From Toxoplasma gondii ME49 (Eukaryota; Apicomplexa; Conoidasida; Eucoccidiorida; Sarcocystidae): DNA of 64,000 nucleotides. The stretch spans positions 2,877,189-2,941,188 of the forward strand of contig NC_031475.1 in NCBI RefSeq assembly GCF_000006565.2, written 5' to 3'. Numbering within the stretch: the stretch's first letter is position 1; each line of letters begins with the position of its first letter. A program made the position numbers and the translations under genes. Positions 1 through 13,866 of this stretch are shown here, piece after piece. The notes under the pieces are model-generated. The model was not told the origin of the DNA. It saw only the letters and a program-made list of their open reading frames with translations, and made no database searches.

Positions 1-833
1 TTCCTGGATTCACCTGCTGGCTAGCTGCAAAACCCCGTGACAGCGTGTTGAGAAAATTTCCGCCGTTTCCGGTGGTCGCAGGACTTCTTCTCAGGATGCG
101 CAGCTGTGCCCGAAGAAACACTCCGAACAGAGGTGAGACGTTTAACCTAGACAGCTTTTTCCTTTCCAGGTTCAGCCCGGCGATCATCAAGAGAAAATGC
201 GTGAGAGCTATGAGTTTATATACCCACCGTAGTGCCTGATAGATTGCCTCCTTGTCCATCTCACACCATCCAACACGATGGACGGGTTGCATACTTCTTG
301 GGAGTCGCCTCCCAGCAGACGCTTGCCTGCCCCTCCCTTCTTCCAGCCACTAGCATCCTTTGGCCTTGCTATCGCAGCATCGTTAATTATGTTGGTTCAT
401 ACCGGTAAAGGGGCGGAACCCTGCCAGTTTGCGAACATGCGTGTGTGGTGGTCGTTGGCCAATGTGCATTCTATTTCCTACAGAAGTGTTCTGCAAGACT
501 TCCCTGCCCGAGACCAGCTGGCATAGACGAAGCATACTCATTTCTTCAATTTCACCTTTTCGTCCAAGTGGACACGGACAATTCACTGATGCCTCACCAA
601 GTGGAAGTAAAACTGTGTTGTTCCTTTGAGGGCCGTTCTGAAGAGAATGGCGCATAGCACCTACCCAGGAAAGCGCCGGTCATTATTCTGTACCAGCTGT
701 AACCACAGCTCCTGCGTTCTGCAGTAATATGCGATATATGCAGTAGGCTTCTGGGTCTCCTTTTTATACCTTGGTGACGTTCGCTCGTAAGATTGTGATG
801 AGTCACCGCCGGTGAGGTACTGCAACAACAGAA
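1..833. other. Left flank and presumed promoter side of the 834 gene
   Basis: No convincing coding region was found. The only notable word is TGAGACG at 134-140, which matches the WGAGACG element described upstream of T. gondii dense-granule genes. It lies about 700 bases before the next start codon, and a seven-base word is expected many times by chance, so this is weak support for a promoter. Confidence 0.3.
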
Positions 834-1949
834 ATGAATTCGGTGCGCCTGCATACGGGGAGCGGTGGTCCACGCGAATGGGCAGGCGAATGGAGCGATG
901 GGGAAAGTCGTTATCAGCACGCCGGTACATCGTTGTTACTTGCGAAAATGCTTTTGGTTTCATTCTGTGTGTTTGCTGTCGGTTCTCTCGTGAACTCGTC
1001 ACATGCATCCGACACATCGGGGCCAAATGTGCACGACCCGGAGAAGCCATGGCCGCGTAGGGAGGAAATTGGGCCACTAATCTCAAGAAAGCCACGTACA
1101 GCTGGCGTTGAACCGGTTGTACCTGTAATCGAGTTGTTAACGGTCTCTCCGTCCGAATATCTGGATGTCCGATCAGCTAATATGGTCACAGAAACAGTTG
1201 ACTCTGATGACACGACAGCAACCTCACGTTCAACACCCGGACCACCACTGGCCCTTTCATCACCTGGTGACGATGACCCTCGAGGGAAAGGCGAGCCTCC
1301 CGAGAAGACCTTTGAACTGGCACCTTTCCTTGAGCGCCGGCCTCATGGCTTGTCTGTCAGCATACGCTCCGAAGATACGCGCCCAAAAGAATTCTCAACT
1401 GACCTAAATACCACCGAATTCCAGGGGTCATCGGAGAAGTTACTTATATCAGACATATCCCCTTCAGCCGACCCGCCACATGCAAATTCTGGCCCAGGTG
1501 CCGATATTAAAGTGCTTAGCAACATGAGCCCGAGTTCTACAGCAGCATCTGACAAGAATTCTGAAGAGCGACATCTGAGACCTCAGCCCTTCCCGGTCGC
1601 TGTACCGTTCCCCGTCCCTTATTATGCTGGCATGTATCCCGCGGTGCCACCTCCCGCCGCTGCCCCAGCGGCGGTTTATACTGGACGGATTGCTGTTCCC
1701 CCTCCGTTTCTGCTTTCACCACTTGCTGCTGGACCGACAGTTCCGGCACCGTCTCCTGCTGTCATCGGAGCGGTTGCTCCACCCACTCTCGCAGCGCCTG
1801 TGATGTATGGACCTCCTGCGATTTCACCAGCAGTTGTGCAAGCGGTTCCGGTGGCTCCCACCGTCCCGGTACAGCAAGTGACAGTGACTGTTACCCCTAC
1901 TGCAGCGCCTGCACCCTTTCTTGCGTGGGTTGTACCTGCTGCACGGTGA
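834..1949 (+). CDS. Secreted or membrane-anchored Pro/Ala/Val-rich protein, single exon
   Basis: One uninterrupted frame of 371 codons with no family that I recognise. A hydrophobic stretch at residues 34-53 (LLLAKMLLVSFCVFAVGSLV) is followed by a small-residue site and a polar, charged region. If translation starts at Met39 (position 948), this becomes a classical N-terminal signal peptide; from Met1 it would be a signal anchor. Residues 60-240 are polar, acidic and probably disordered. From about residue 245 to the end the protein is a Pro/Ala/Val repeat-like tail (PVPYY, PPPAAAPAA, VAPTVPV). Signal peptide, single exon and disordered body resemble dense-granule or other secreted coccidian proteins, but that is inference. 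The reading frame is far longer than chance for this base composition. Start choice between 834 and 948 is open. Confidence 0.72.
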   Translation: MNSVRLHTGSGGPREWAGEWSDGESRYQHAGTSLLLAKMLLVSFCVFAVGSLVNSSHASDTSGPNVHDPEKPWPRREEIGPLISRKPRTAGVEPVVPVIELLTVSPSEYLDVRSANMVTETVDSDDTTATSRSTPGPPLALSSPGDDDPRGKGEPPEKTFELAPFLERRPHGLSVSIRSEDTRPKEFSTDLNTTEFQGSSEKLLISDISPSADPPHANSGPGADIKVLSNMSPSSTAASDKNSEERHLRPQPFPVAVPFPVPYYAGMYPAVPPPAAAPAAVYTGRIAVPPPFLLSPLAAGPTVPAPSPAVIGAVAPPTLAAPVMYGPPAISPAVVQAVPVAPTVPVQQVTVTVTPTAAPAPFLAWVVPAAR

Positions 1950-4505
1950 CAGTCTGTTCTTGGTGTCGCTTGGCAGTTGATGGCTTTCGGACGTTCTTCC
2001 ATTCCATCCCCGCTGCGACAATACATCAACGGAGAATCCGCGAGAGACGCTCTGCAAGATACAACAAGGCATCAGATATCTTGGGACTCAACCAGTGTGT
2101 TTAATCTTTTCCGACGTCAGCACCCCGCCAGTATGGATTGTTGGTGGCCTATAGAGCGCAAACAAACAGATCAGAATACGTTCGCTCGAAACAGTCGACG
2201 TTGAGGAATTGCTTGTTTCGTTGATGTTGGACAGTCGTGTTCCTGCCACGGAGGACCACTGGAGTTTGACGTGTCGTTTGCCCATCTCGCTGATAAGCGT
2301 TCCAGACATCTACTGTAACAGAACGCGAAAGGGGATAATTTCTTAGAGGAGGTGTTTTAACTTGTCGGCATTCGTTCAGCTCTAGGCCCTGTTCTGTCAG
2401 TGGGAAACCCCTTCAAGCATTGCGTTTTACAAGCAGCTTGAAGGACGTTTTGCCACTGCATTCCGATGGCACCAGGAACGACGTCATCCTCGATCGCGAG
2501 CGAAAGCGTGAACCACACATGCCAATGCATCGCGAATCAGCAAAAAACCGCACATGCGTTCAGATGCAGCAGTGGGCGTGCTGACATCTAAGCTTATCCT
2601 TCATACGTCGGCTGATGCGGTCATGACCAGTTTCACTCGCGACACACAGGAGAGGAATGCCAAATAGCGAACTTATGCGTGTGTGCCCATGGTCTAGACC
2701 GACGTGAAGACTCCACTGAGGCTCGTGTGTAGTTCCTCCTTTGATCGATTTGTGAAAGTGTCTGTTGTCGGGCTCCTGTGTGTCATCCGAAGCGGGTGAC
2801 AGTGCGCACTAGCTCATGCAAGTGGATACACCTTGCTTCACTAACGGGAAGTGTTATGGCACTCGGGACACATTCAGAGTATTACGGTTGCGTCTGTGGC
2901 TACCATCTGAACATCGGCAAATACCTTGTTCAACCGGTGGCCAGTAAAGAGGCCGGGGATCTCCAGAAGAGGCAGCATTTAGTAAAACGAGTCGTCGTTG
3001 TTCATATAAACACAAACTCCCCGACAGCCCGACTTCAGCAATTTCTAGAACAGGCACTCGCAGCCGTATGAACAGAAAAAAAACGTGCTTTTGAAAACAA
3101 TCTGCCACGCAAACAGTCCGCGCATTATATTTCGCGGCATTCCAGACTACAGAATAGTGACGGAAAAACAGAAACGCAAACACCAATATTCGTTTCCATA
3201 ATATATTCTCTAGTGTACTGCGGCTTGCTACTAACAGAAGACGAAGCAGACGCAACATCACAAGCTGCACGGGTACGCGGATGAAAGAAAACAGCTGACC
3301 TCATCCTGTTGTAGCTGCTTGACGACGAGTGACATATGAAGACGCGAAAAAAGGAGACGCCATCACGGAGACAATGAGCTGGGCCCACGTGTTGAGTTAA
3401 ACCGCGACAGCCCACGCAATGCATACACAAAGAACGTACGAAACTACGAATGTGATTGAACACGGAATTGCGACCAAAGTGGTCGCCGAACCAGGATCCC
3501 TAACTGGCTCGATGTCGCATTTCTGTTCTCCCGATTCGTGCGGTATCCAGAGAGCATTTCGCCGACCTGCGAACCCTTGCAGGAGCAAGGTCGCCTACAA
3601 TTGTGCGCATGAGAAGAAAAGTAGACTCAGGACACCCGCATGGCCCCGTTTGCCCCTTGTCAACGGGCGAAGCACACAAACAACAAACATGGACCGGCCG
3701 CCCACTCCTGCCCCCTGTACATCGAAAGCACTATGCGGTACCACATCTGCGTTTCGACTGAAACGAGAAAAAAGTCACGCGTGAGTGGCCAAATGAGATC
3801 ATAAACAGTTAGAGAACAGGATCGGTTTAAAGCCGAGTGACCGGACGCGTCCCTTTCCAAATCGTTCGCCAAACAATGCCATACACTCAATCAGCTCACA
3901 ATTGCGGAACTAATCCCACTTCACCACCGTAGCGGTCTCCGGGCAAAGAATGGTCGAGAGTTAAGATAGCTCTACTGACGTGTATATCTACACGCAACGC
4001 TGGAACAACATGACGCCCTTACACGAGCCAGAACACGCGCGTCCAATTCGTGTGAGTCAACCGCCCAACTCCCCCACCAACATTAACGTTCTTCACAGCT
4101 CTTTCCCTCCCGATGGGTCCGTGGCCCGATTGAACATCTCGGGCAAAAAAAGACGGGATGCCACCCTCCATGAACCTTGTTCAAGACGTCATCACAACCA
4201 CAAGAACTACTCCAGGATTGAAATGTCCGGGTGTACATCGAAGTCAATTCTCGGTTGTATCCTTTTGACGTAGACTTCCCGGCTGTTTACAGCGACCGCA
4301 TTTGATATGTCGCTCGGAAGTGACGCGACAAAAAATTTCATTTCTCGCGGTCCCGGCCGCAAACAAACATCATAATTCATCCAAGGCTTCTTTCTATCAT
4401 TGCAATTCTGTGTAATGTCCCTCTCGCTCGCCTTCAGAAATAGACTACCGCCTGCAACGAAGCTGTCCTGTTTCTCCAGAGGACTGGCCCCTCTCACCAA
4501 CGGTG
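1950..4505. other. Intergenic region, convergent 3' ends
   Basis: This lies between the end of the + strand gene at 1949 and the stop codon of the - strand exchanger at 4506. It should hold both 3' untranslated regions. The open frames are short and mutually overlapping, with no domain or signal sequence, and I see nothing else in it. Confidence 0.5.
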
Positions 4506-5508
4506 TTAAACTGCATTCTGAAAGCTCGCTGGAGTCCCACAGACCTGGACCGTACTCGTGTCCAGTTCGCGAGCGTCGCAGCCGTCTGCGAACGAATGTG
4601 AACCACCGTCAACGGGAGGACACTGCCCATGTCTGCCGCTGTCCATCATGCGAACAACAGAGGAGAACCTACGTCTGTCTCCGGACGCCCTGCGTTCGTC
4701 GTCTTGATTGTCCCGTCCTTCCCAGAGCGACGGCAGGGCCGTGGCGCCCGCGAAGCGGGGACTTTGCTCCTGGAAATCTCGGCGCATCACTCCGCGTCCC
4801 CCTTCGTCTTCGGCGCCGGCCCAGCCGTCATACGCGTCATTGCATGTCTGATCTGCATCTTTTCCTTTCTCTGAAGCTCCGTCCGAGCTCGTGGAACGAA
4901 GAGCGAGGAGATCTCGACCTCCACGCGAAAACGTGGCGCCACTGCTGCTCGACGCCGAGTGGCTTCGCGCCCCGAACGCGAGGACATGCCCCATGGCCGA
5001 GGGCATGCAGCTCTGCGGTCGAATAAAAATGAAGCACGGCCGGAACCGTGACAGACGGAACTGCTGCTCGTCGAGAATGCGCAACAGCTTCTCTTTGTCT
5101 TCTTCCAGAACAAGACCTTTCTGGGCTGTGTCCTTCACCAGCTGAAAAGCAACACAGACACGTGCAGAGGCATCCTGCTTCAACACAGAGGCGACTGGCA
5201 GGGAAAAGACGGACTCCGGGGTCCGCAGGATGAAAGAAACGAAGTTTACCATTGGGGGTTCGAAAGTGAAAGGATTCGCATGCGCAGGTTAAAGGACAAG
5301 GAAGGGGAGGAGAAACTAGCGGAAAAAACTACAGTTCAAACAACGACAAACCAGCACACGTGCAGGCAATCGATTGCGAGCGTTCATATACACGCATGCA
5401 AAGCAACACCCACCTCTGCATTTTAAGCCAACTGTAGACAAACACTAAAGAGGAACGGCGACGAAGCGATGAATGCCATGACACGTGTGAACAAACATGA
5501 GACTCCAT

Positions 5509-5548
<40 letters not shown>

Positions 5549-5588
5549 AGCAACGCTGCGTACGCCTAGCGAAGTAGACATGTGCATG

Positions 5589-5627
<39 letters not shown>

Positions 5628-6688
5628 CGAATTTCACAGCAACTCTTTCCTAACCGTGACTATTAGCCCAATGCCTTAACACGACTATACTGCCGGAAAT
5701 ATGCCCGTATGACATGGACATAATTCGGCATGCAGTCGAAGGTCAGAGGGAACTCGGCAGGCATCTGCATGCGACGTTCTCAAAATGTTTCCCCGTCGCC
5801 TTTCTCCTCTTGACCACGCACCTTTGTCTTCAAGTTGAGCAAGAGGGTGGCCGCAATTTTGCAGATGGCGACACGGAAGCTGTCTGGATAGCAGTCGCGT
5901 ATGTACAGCACAAAGCGTTTGGCAGAAAGAATCTGGCGGTTGTAGCTAGCTCTGTCGAAAAAGGCACACACACACACACAGACGCACCCACACGCCCCTG
6001 AGAGGCACACTTAGGAAGCAGAGACAGGAAGTCAAAATCCTGTTTACGAGAGAGCTGCAAAGCAGGGTGGAACATGTGAGGGGACGCAACCAAAGACACG
6101 CAGAGACGAAGAGACCTGAAATGCCAAAGACTCAGGAACAAAGGCATATCCCACCTTGTTCGAACGCGCGGAAAAAAACTGGCTAATGCAAGCCTCGTGG
6201 TGCGAGGAGCCGACACCGAAGTGCGAAACTCCCCCGTCAACGTCCACTACCGGGAGAGATCAGTCTTATATGCAAGTTCCTTGCCGTGCAGTTAGAATGA
6301 CAAGGAACATCCGTCTTGAAGGCTTACAGCAGTTCTTCGCCCATGAGCTGTTGCATGTTTTTCCCTCCCTTCTCCAGGAGCTCTTCGTGGACATCGACGA
6401 AGGCAAGGATTTGCTCGAGATCGCTCTGACACGCGCCACTGTTGAGGAGCGAACGCATAAATGCAGATGGAACTCGCCGGCCGCAACAGAACGGAGCAGC
6501 GCGAAGGCCACACCAGCCCTGCTGCTGTTCTTGCATGCAGTGAAGGCGCGACTGGAGAACACTCCATTCATACTCGAATCCAGTCAGGGTCTGAAGGAGA
6601 AAATCCGAATACCACAAAAACTCAAGCGTGACACAAACGAATCACATGCTCTCCCATCTGCCGTGAACATGTACTGGATTACAGACGC

Positions 6689-6719
<31 letters not shown>

Positions 6720-9700
6720 ATAGGGGAATGCAACTGAAGGCCAAAACAGTAATAGAGTGTCGACAGCAAACTGGAGACTGATGATCCCTTTTTTCGACCT
6801 GAGTCTCCTGCGTACCTGGAGCGTCCGCTTTTTCGGGCCTCGTTTGCCTCCCGCCTCTCCAGCTCCGTGCTCGTCCTCCTGGAGGACTTCAGCCCACGCT
6901 CGAATGGGATTCTGTCGCACTTTCCCGACAGCAAAGTCGTTGCTGAGATCCAGCGAGGTGTTCAAGCTGAGCAGCGCACTGCCGCCGATGCAGTGCTTGT
7001 GGTAGAGGCGGTGGTACATTTCTCTGCACGCGTTGAAAATCATCAAATACAGCTCACCCTCGCGCTCCTTCCTCAACACCTTGCGACGGCTGCCGGCTCT
7101 CTGCGTCGTTCGCGGAGACATCGTTCTCACCTCCCGGCCTCCGCGATCAGGCGACAACGCCGATCCCCGGCGCGGCGTCGCCGGGATCTGCAGAAGAGAT
7201 TGGAGAAGAGGAAAGACGTACGTGGAAGCTTCACGTCTTCCCATCAGACACGCACGAGCCGGTCACGAAACGAACTTGGGGCAATGTGTCTTCAAAACCA
7301 GAAAACGACACAAAGGGCAATACAAGCATCCCCTGCTACCTACCCACGTTCACCGGAAGCACACTCGAAACCGATGTCCTTGCTGCTTCTCCTCTCTGTT
7401 CTTTTGGCATTTCGCGTCGCTTCGAGTTCCGTCTCTCTTCCCCGTCGGCCTGTTCAACTTGTCTCCGAGTGTGGGGTTCTCCTCTACGCACCCCGCCGCT
7501 TCCATTTCGTCCTGGTTTCTCTTTCCTGTCTCGTTTCCTACCTCGAAGTAGCTCTCAGAGCTGCCGAGCGACAGGCTGCGTTTGAGGTCGGCGAGACGGT
7601 CTGCTTCATCGGCGCTCTGCGCACCTTCGCTGCGCGTGTCTCTTCCGCCTATGGCGCCTGTGCCGGATGGGTTCCGATTGAAGGCGTCGAAGTCAGTGGA
7701 TTTGGACCTCTCGCGGTCCTTTTGGCCGCGCAGAACTGGCCTTCTGCCCCGAATCAGAATGCGTTTTTCTTTTTCGCCATGTCTGCCTTTGCGGCTCCAG
7801 ACAGTCCGACGTGGCGCGGTGCCGCCCGACCCCCGGCGACCAGAGCCCCCGCTGAGGTCTCTACTATGGGCCTTTTCGCCGTTATCTGGCGGCAAGACCA
7901 GAGGTGGGACAAGAGTCTTTCCTTGGTCTCCAGACGCATCGCCATCTGCTGCAACAGCCGACGCGGATTTCTCCGAGGTCCGCCTGAAACTAGACGCCCG
8001 TGGAATCCCGAGATGACCTCCGGCTCGGCCGCGATCTTTATCTGGGTCCCCGTCCTGCCGCTTATCCACGCTTTTCGCCAGGAGCTTCAGCGGCCAGCGC
8101 CCTTCCTCGCCAGACTCAGGCGCCGCCGAGCCTCCGGCGCCGCTGTCCGGAGACCTAACGGCCGATGGAGGCGTCACAGAAGCAGGTGTGTACGCCTCAT
8201 CTCTCTCTTTCCTCTCTTTCTCGCTCCTTACACCCCCAGGAGCGGCGAGAGTTGCTGGTGAAGAGGCGCCGGGAGGCAGCTCGTTCTCTCCTGCGTGGCC
8301 AGGTCGTGGGCTCACAGGAGGAGACAGCATATTCATCCGAGACGCGTCTGAGCCTCGACGCGATCGGTGTGGAAGATGCAGAAGCGATTGCATGCGCCGT
8401 GTCACACCCTGAAAAAAACAGAAATGTCGGAAAGAAAGAGGTGCGATTGAGAGAGGGATAGACCCAGGAAACTGCACCAAACGGGCTCCGAACGTTTGCA
8501 GATGTTATAATACTATTATTGCACAGAAAGGTATGGAACGTGAATACAGATACACATATACAAATACAGATAGATACATATGTATATATGCATATATTCG
8601 CATTCGAACACAGGGGCTGAAAGCAAGCCTAAAGCGCGTGACACAGTCGTTAAAGAAACCCGGTACCCCTGCCTGATCCAGCGCTAGGATAGTGACAACG
8701 TCTGGCGCAAGCAGTCAGTTTCTCATCCGGTGGTCCCTCCACAAAACGTGTAGGAAGTGACTCGAGAACGAACGTAATCTCGTGGCTTCGTCGCCGTCAC
8801 CCCGTTCCGCATTCTAGTCTTTCGCACCTTTCGTTTCGATTTTCGTTTTTGGATGCCAGGGACTAGGTCTTTGTGGTGGAAGACGAGGGTGGCGTCTGTG
8901 TCGAAGCGTGTGGGTGCGCGTCCGTCGTCGGAGCCGTCCTCGTCGCTGTATCTTGGGAAGTCTTTGAGGACATCGTCCTCTTCTCCAGCTTCGTCTGCAG
9001 CTCCTTGGTTCCCGTCCTCGACCTTCCTCGTGCTCAGAAGGCCCTCGCCTGACGTGGAACCATCGTCTCCGACATCTTTGCCTTCTTTCTTCTTCGCCAG
9101 GGTCCGCGGCGACTCGTCCCCTCCCCGACCGAGAACCGACATCGCCTTACGCCTTGCAGGGATGACGAGGGGCACTGCGAGCCGGCCCGCGGCGCGGACT
9201 TTCTTCTCCCAGGCGCCAGAATCCTCGACCTCGTCCTCCTGGTGTCTCCTGCGGCGCGAGTGGAGCACCGAGGTGTGGCCGCGAGACAAAACCGGAGATC
9301 GTGTTCCCTCGCCGACCCCGCTGTCGATGGCTGCATGCGTCCGCATGCGTCGGAAGCGAACAGTGTCGAGCAGCGCGTTCGCCCACCCTACAGGGCCGAC
9401 GTGGTGGCGGCTATCCCTCCAGTCAGCTGCGGCCTCTGGGTCGGAGTCTCCTTCGTCTCTCCTGTGGGCGGGAGCTCCTCGTCCATCGGTGTCGAACGTG
9501 AGTCTCTGTGTGCGCATGCTGGTCAGGCGATAGACCGGGAGCTTCGTCTGAGGATCCTCACCCTCAACAATCACTTCTACGGGCTTGTTGTCGAGGTCGT
9601 CTGTCTCCGAGCCAGACGAGGACGAGTCCGTCGAATTCGCCTTCTTTTCGGCCTCGTCCGCCTCCCGCCGACTGTGGAGACGCAGGCCTCGGGCCTTGCG

Positions 9701-12700
9701 GCGTCTGGAGCTCGACGCCGCCGCGACCGCCTCTTCGCCGGTCTTCCCAGTTTCTCTCAGATTCTCCGCCATCCTCCCCATCGTGGTTGCGTGTTCGATG
9801 AGACGAAGGTTGAACTTTGGATCGAAAGTTGATCCGACGCCAATCCCCACTCCCAGCTCCGGCTTCAAACCTTGCGACAACGCAGCGAGGGTGTGGGCCT
9901 GCTTCTCCTGAAGTCGGACAAGAAGCCAGAGAGAACCCGCGACATAACAAAATGCCACACCCGACAGGCATGCGTTTTTTATGCGGGATACACAGGCATT
10001 TACCGCATTGGAAATAGAGAGAGCCCAAAGGAGTAGCAGAGTCGAATGCGGGTGATGTGTCATGGAGAATTACGAACAACAGGAAGCGAGGACCGATAGC
10101 GTCGTCTGCAAAGCAGGTCAGATATCTTTGTCAAACGAGAGGAAGAAGAAGTCGGGCATCAATGCGAAGCAAAGCAATAGCGGGAGTATGCCGATACACC
10201 CGGGCCTCACCTCTAGTGGATGCATGCTACCTCAAGAGAAAAACGCGAAGACGACGAGCGCCGTGAGAGCGGCGCGACACAAGAAAAACACCCTCGAGGA
10301 CAGTCTCGCAAAAACAACACGCAAACGTCTCGGACAGTCGCGACTCGGCGCGAAGCGCGACCCTGTTTAGCGCTTGGTTTCGTCTGAAGTTGAAGAGTGC
10401 TCTTCGTTTCAGCTTTGCATTACCAACGAAGCGGTGTTTGCCATCATGGTTGATAAACCGCCATCTTCGTTTCGCTCAAGTCGTCCTTGTGCGCAGCCAG
10501 CTACGAACCAAAGTCGGCACGGCCGAGATAGCCAAGGCGGCTTGTGCATAGTCTCTTCGACCTCCTCTCACCTTGTGGTAATTTTTGAGTCTGGCATCCG
10601 TTTCGCCGCTCGCTCTGCCGGGTTCGCGTTGGCGAGGACCGATCATGGATGTGCGATGGGAAAGGCCCCCATCGGTGTGCCCCACAGGCTGGCTGTGGAA
10701 GACGACGGACGGCGCCTGTGAGATGACGGGCGACTGATTGGTCTCTGCCTCGACAGGAAGCGCTTGGCTTTTCACGGAGTACCGCGGCGAGAGTTGTGCA
10801 GATTCGGCGCCGCGCTCGACTTCTCTGGAGCCCAGAAAGGTGTTCGGCAAACCTTCAGCGACCCCCTTGGGCTCCTTGTCGTCTTCGGCCGCTCTCGTCG
10901 CGACACGCTTGTCGACCTCGCGGTCGCTGTCACCTCCGGCATGGGTGCCGTCAGGCGCGGCACTCTGAGGGGTCAGCAGAATGCTCCCACTCGACCCAGG
11001 AGGCGCCAAGAACATCGACTTCTCTCCCGCCGACCGCGACAGGCCTCGCCCCAGACTACCAGAACCGAAAGCGCTGTCTCTGGGCAACCCAAGCCCAGAG
11101 GACGCCGGCGACAGAAGGCGAGGATCGGCACTCGAACTCCCGTAGGCGGTCGTCTCGGGGAGCTCGCGGCCTCCAGGCCCGCCAGCTCTGTCGCCATCAC
11201 GGACTTGGTCGAGGGCCATCGAAAAGGCTGCACGCAGAGCACCGACCCGTTCTTTTTCGTCTTCGCGTTTCTCCGCCTCTTCTCGCAGCGCTTCTCCCTG
11301 CTCCAAGGCGAGGGTCGCACGCGCCTCTGGAGGCAACACCGCCGCCGTCGCCATGCGCTTCACGACGGTCATCGCCGGACCCGTCGAGTACGCAGTCGGA
11401 ACCACCCACGTATTAAACGAGGCCTCGTGGAGACAGCTGAGGGCGACGCTGATGTCGGGGGCCTTCAAGTTCAGATTCCCCAGTCTGTCCACTTTTCGCC
11501 AACCCAAGGCAGGCACCACTTTGTCTGCGTACACCAACACGTCGGTCCCTGCACGCCGAACAGAGAGGACAGCAGGCCTGCGCGAAAAACGAGGTGCAGT
11601 CTGTCGTCGAAGCGCGAAAGAGACCTGAAGCGGGAAGGGGGGTGAGAGGAACGGGGGGAGGGGGGGGGAGGGGGGGGGGAGGGAGGGCGGGTCGAGAAGA
11701 CGCGTAAGAGAGCGTGTGGAATCACAGAAGAAGGCAAGAGACGTGAGTTCGAGGCCAAGGTGGAAACGCAGCAATGGGGCGAAGACGTGACTTGAGTGAC
11801 AGGTAACATCCTTGAACACACGTCGAAAAAAGACGTTAACCATGCAAGGGTGCACGGAGGAATACAGAAAGAGAACTCAGAGTAGATGAGGTCAAAAAGA
11901 AGAATGGAAGCATGTAAGATATGACGCAACGGGACAGGAGTGCGTGACCTGAGAAAGAAAGACTAAGAGACAAAACAAAACTGAGGCGCGAACCCAGGAA
12001 AGAGGTCAGGGCAAATACAAGGAGAGAAGCGGCCACAGGGACGACATCACAATGAGAGACATAAGACGCCAAGAAGCGAAAAAAAACAGAGACTGGAGAC
12101 AACTTACCGTTGAAGAGCCAGTGATTGTTGAGAGCTTGCTTTTCTTCCATGTACTGATAATCGATCATTTTCATGACAGCTTCAAGATACACGCGGCGAA
12201 ACGGTTTCGGTGGATACGGGTTGAGCCACCGGTAGAGGAGCTCGAAAGTCATTCCGTGGACGACGAGAATGAGGAAGACACTCCCCGAAATGAAGAAGGA
12301 AAGAGCCTTCGTCAACTCGCTTTCGAGATTTCCGTCACGCTCGATTCGCAAGCCAAGCGCCAACACAATGCCCCCACGGAGACCACCCCAGAAGAGAAGA
12401 ATCGCCTGCAGACCGCAAAAACGCATTTGCATGCAGTCACATCTCAAGAGCTCCCCGACAGCAGCAGCGACGATGTGCAATGAACGCGCGAGACGGCCTC
12501 GTCGATAGCAGTCAAAAAAAACGACATTAAACGCTAATCACGAAGTTCTAGAGACGGAATTCAGGAGACAGATTTCAGACTTGACCAGACCGCTAAAGAC
12601 AGAGGCGAGAAACTGAGAGGAAACAGGCAGCACGAGAACGAGGGAAACAGACAGAGAAACAGGGAGAGTGAGAAAAAGAGAACACAAGACTAACAGGCAA

Positions 12701-13833
12701 GGAAAGGCCTCGGGAACAAGGCGTTTCCTCGTGGAGTTCATGCCGAGACCCAAGACTCCAAGAGGCAACACAACGCACAGCTAAGCTGTGAGTCTTTAGC
12801 ACACCTGATGTTCCTTATCACAGAAAAGAATTTAGGAAGACCGTAAAAGAAATCGCGATCTGCGAATAGAGGGCCTTGCATGTATCAATGTCAACAGCGT
12901 TTCTACTTGGCGACGAACCACAAACACCGAAACAGCCACCGAAGGAATAAGAGTCCGAAGAGACGATCTACGGGGGTGAAAGTCGAACGCTGCTTTTGAA
13001 TCGCAGTCTCTAGGTCCATCGATTCGTTTTCGACAGGCGAAAGAGCGATGGGAACTTGGGGTCGTACATGTGCCAGCCAACACTGTAGTTTTTCCACATC
13101 AGTGGATGGAGACGAAGACCGTTGCATACCTCTTTCCAGCTGAGTCCGTATCCCGTTCGTCGCAGGAAAGGCGAGAAGAGAGCAATCATGAAGATTCGCG
13201 CGACATTCAGGAAAATGTACGTGAGGAAAAGATGCAGCCAGTATGTCCCACCATCGCTGCGATGGAAGACTGAGCTCATCATTCCGTAAGTCACAATGCC
13301 GCTGATGATGAAAATAGCGCAGTTCGCCATCAAACCCAGTCCTGCGTGAAAATCAGAGAACGTCGCGGAGACACCCGACGTTGAAGCTTTGACCCCTCTC
13401 TATGGCTCGGGTGTCTTCCCCCTGCTTTCCGACTCCTCGTTTTCTCTTTATCAGAACCTCCTTGTTGGTGGTCTTGTTTCACCAGCAACACCATCTTCCC
13501 GTTTTCATTCCACTAGTCAAGGGAGGGGATGTCGCGACACCGCATTCATCCAGACTCCTTGCAGAAAGCCTCTCGCCAACTGAGGCTAAGTTTATCAACA
13601 TGTTCGTATATCCATGTTCAAATACACTTGCATAGAGACAACCCTCTAAAAGGAGAGGGCTAAGCGGACAGATCTGCAACCAGATAAAACGCTAGATGTA
13701 TTTACATCATACGCATGCATATATATATATATATATATGTATATATATGTATATATATTTATGCATATATGTATATATATGTATATATATTTATGTGAAT
13801 ATGTTTATATGTATATATATTTATGTATTTATG

Positions 13834-13866
<33 letters not shown>

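Noticed and set aside
134..140. TGAGACG as a definite dense-granule promoter element
   Set aside because: A seven-base degenerate word is expected roughly 15 times in a window this size, and the copy is about 700 bases from the start codon.
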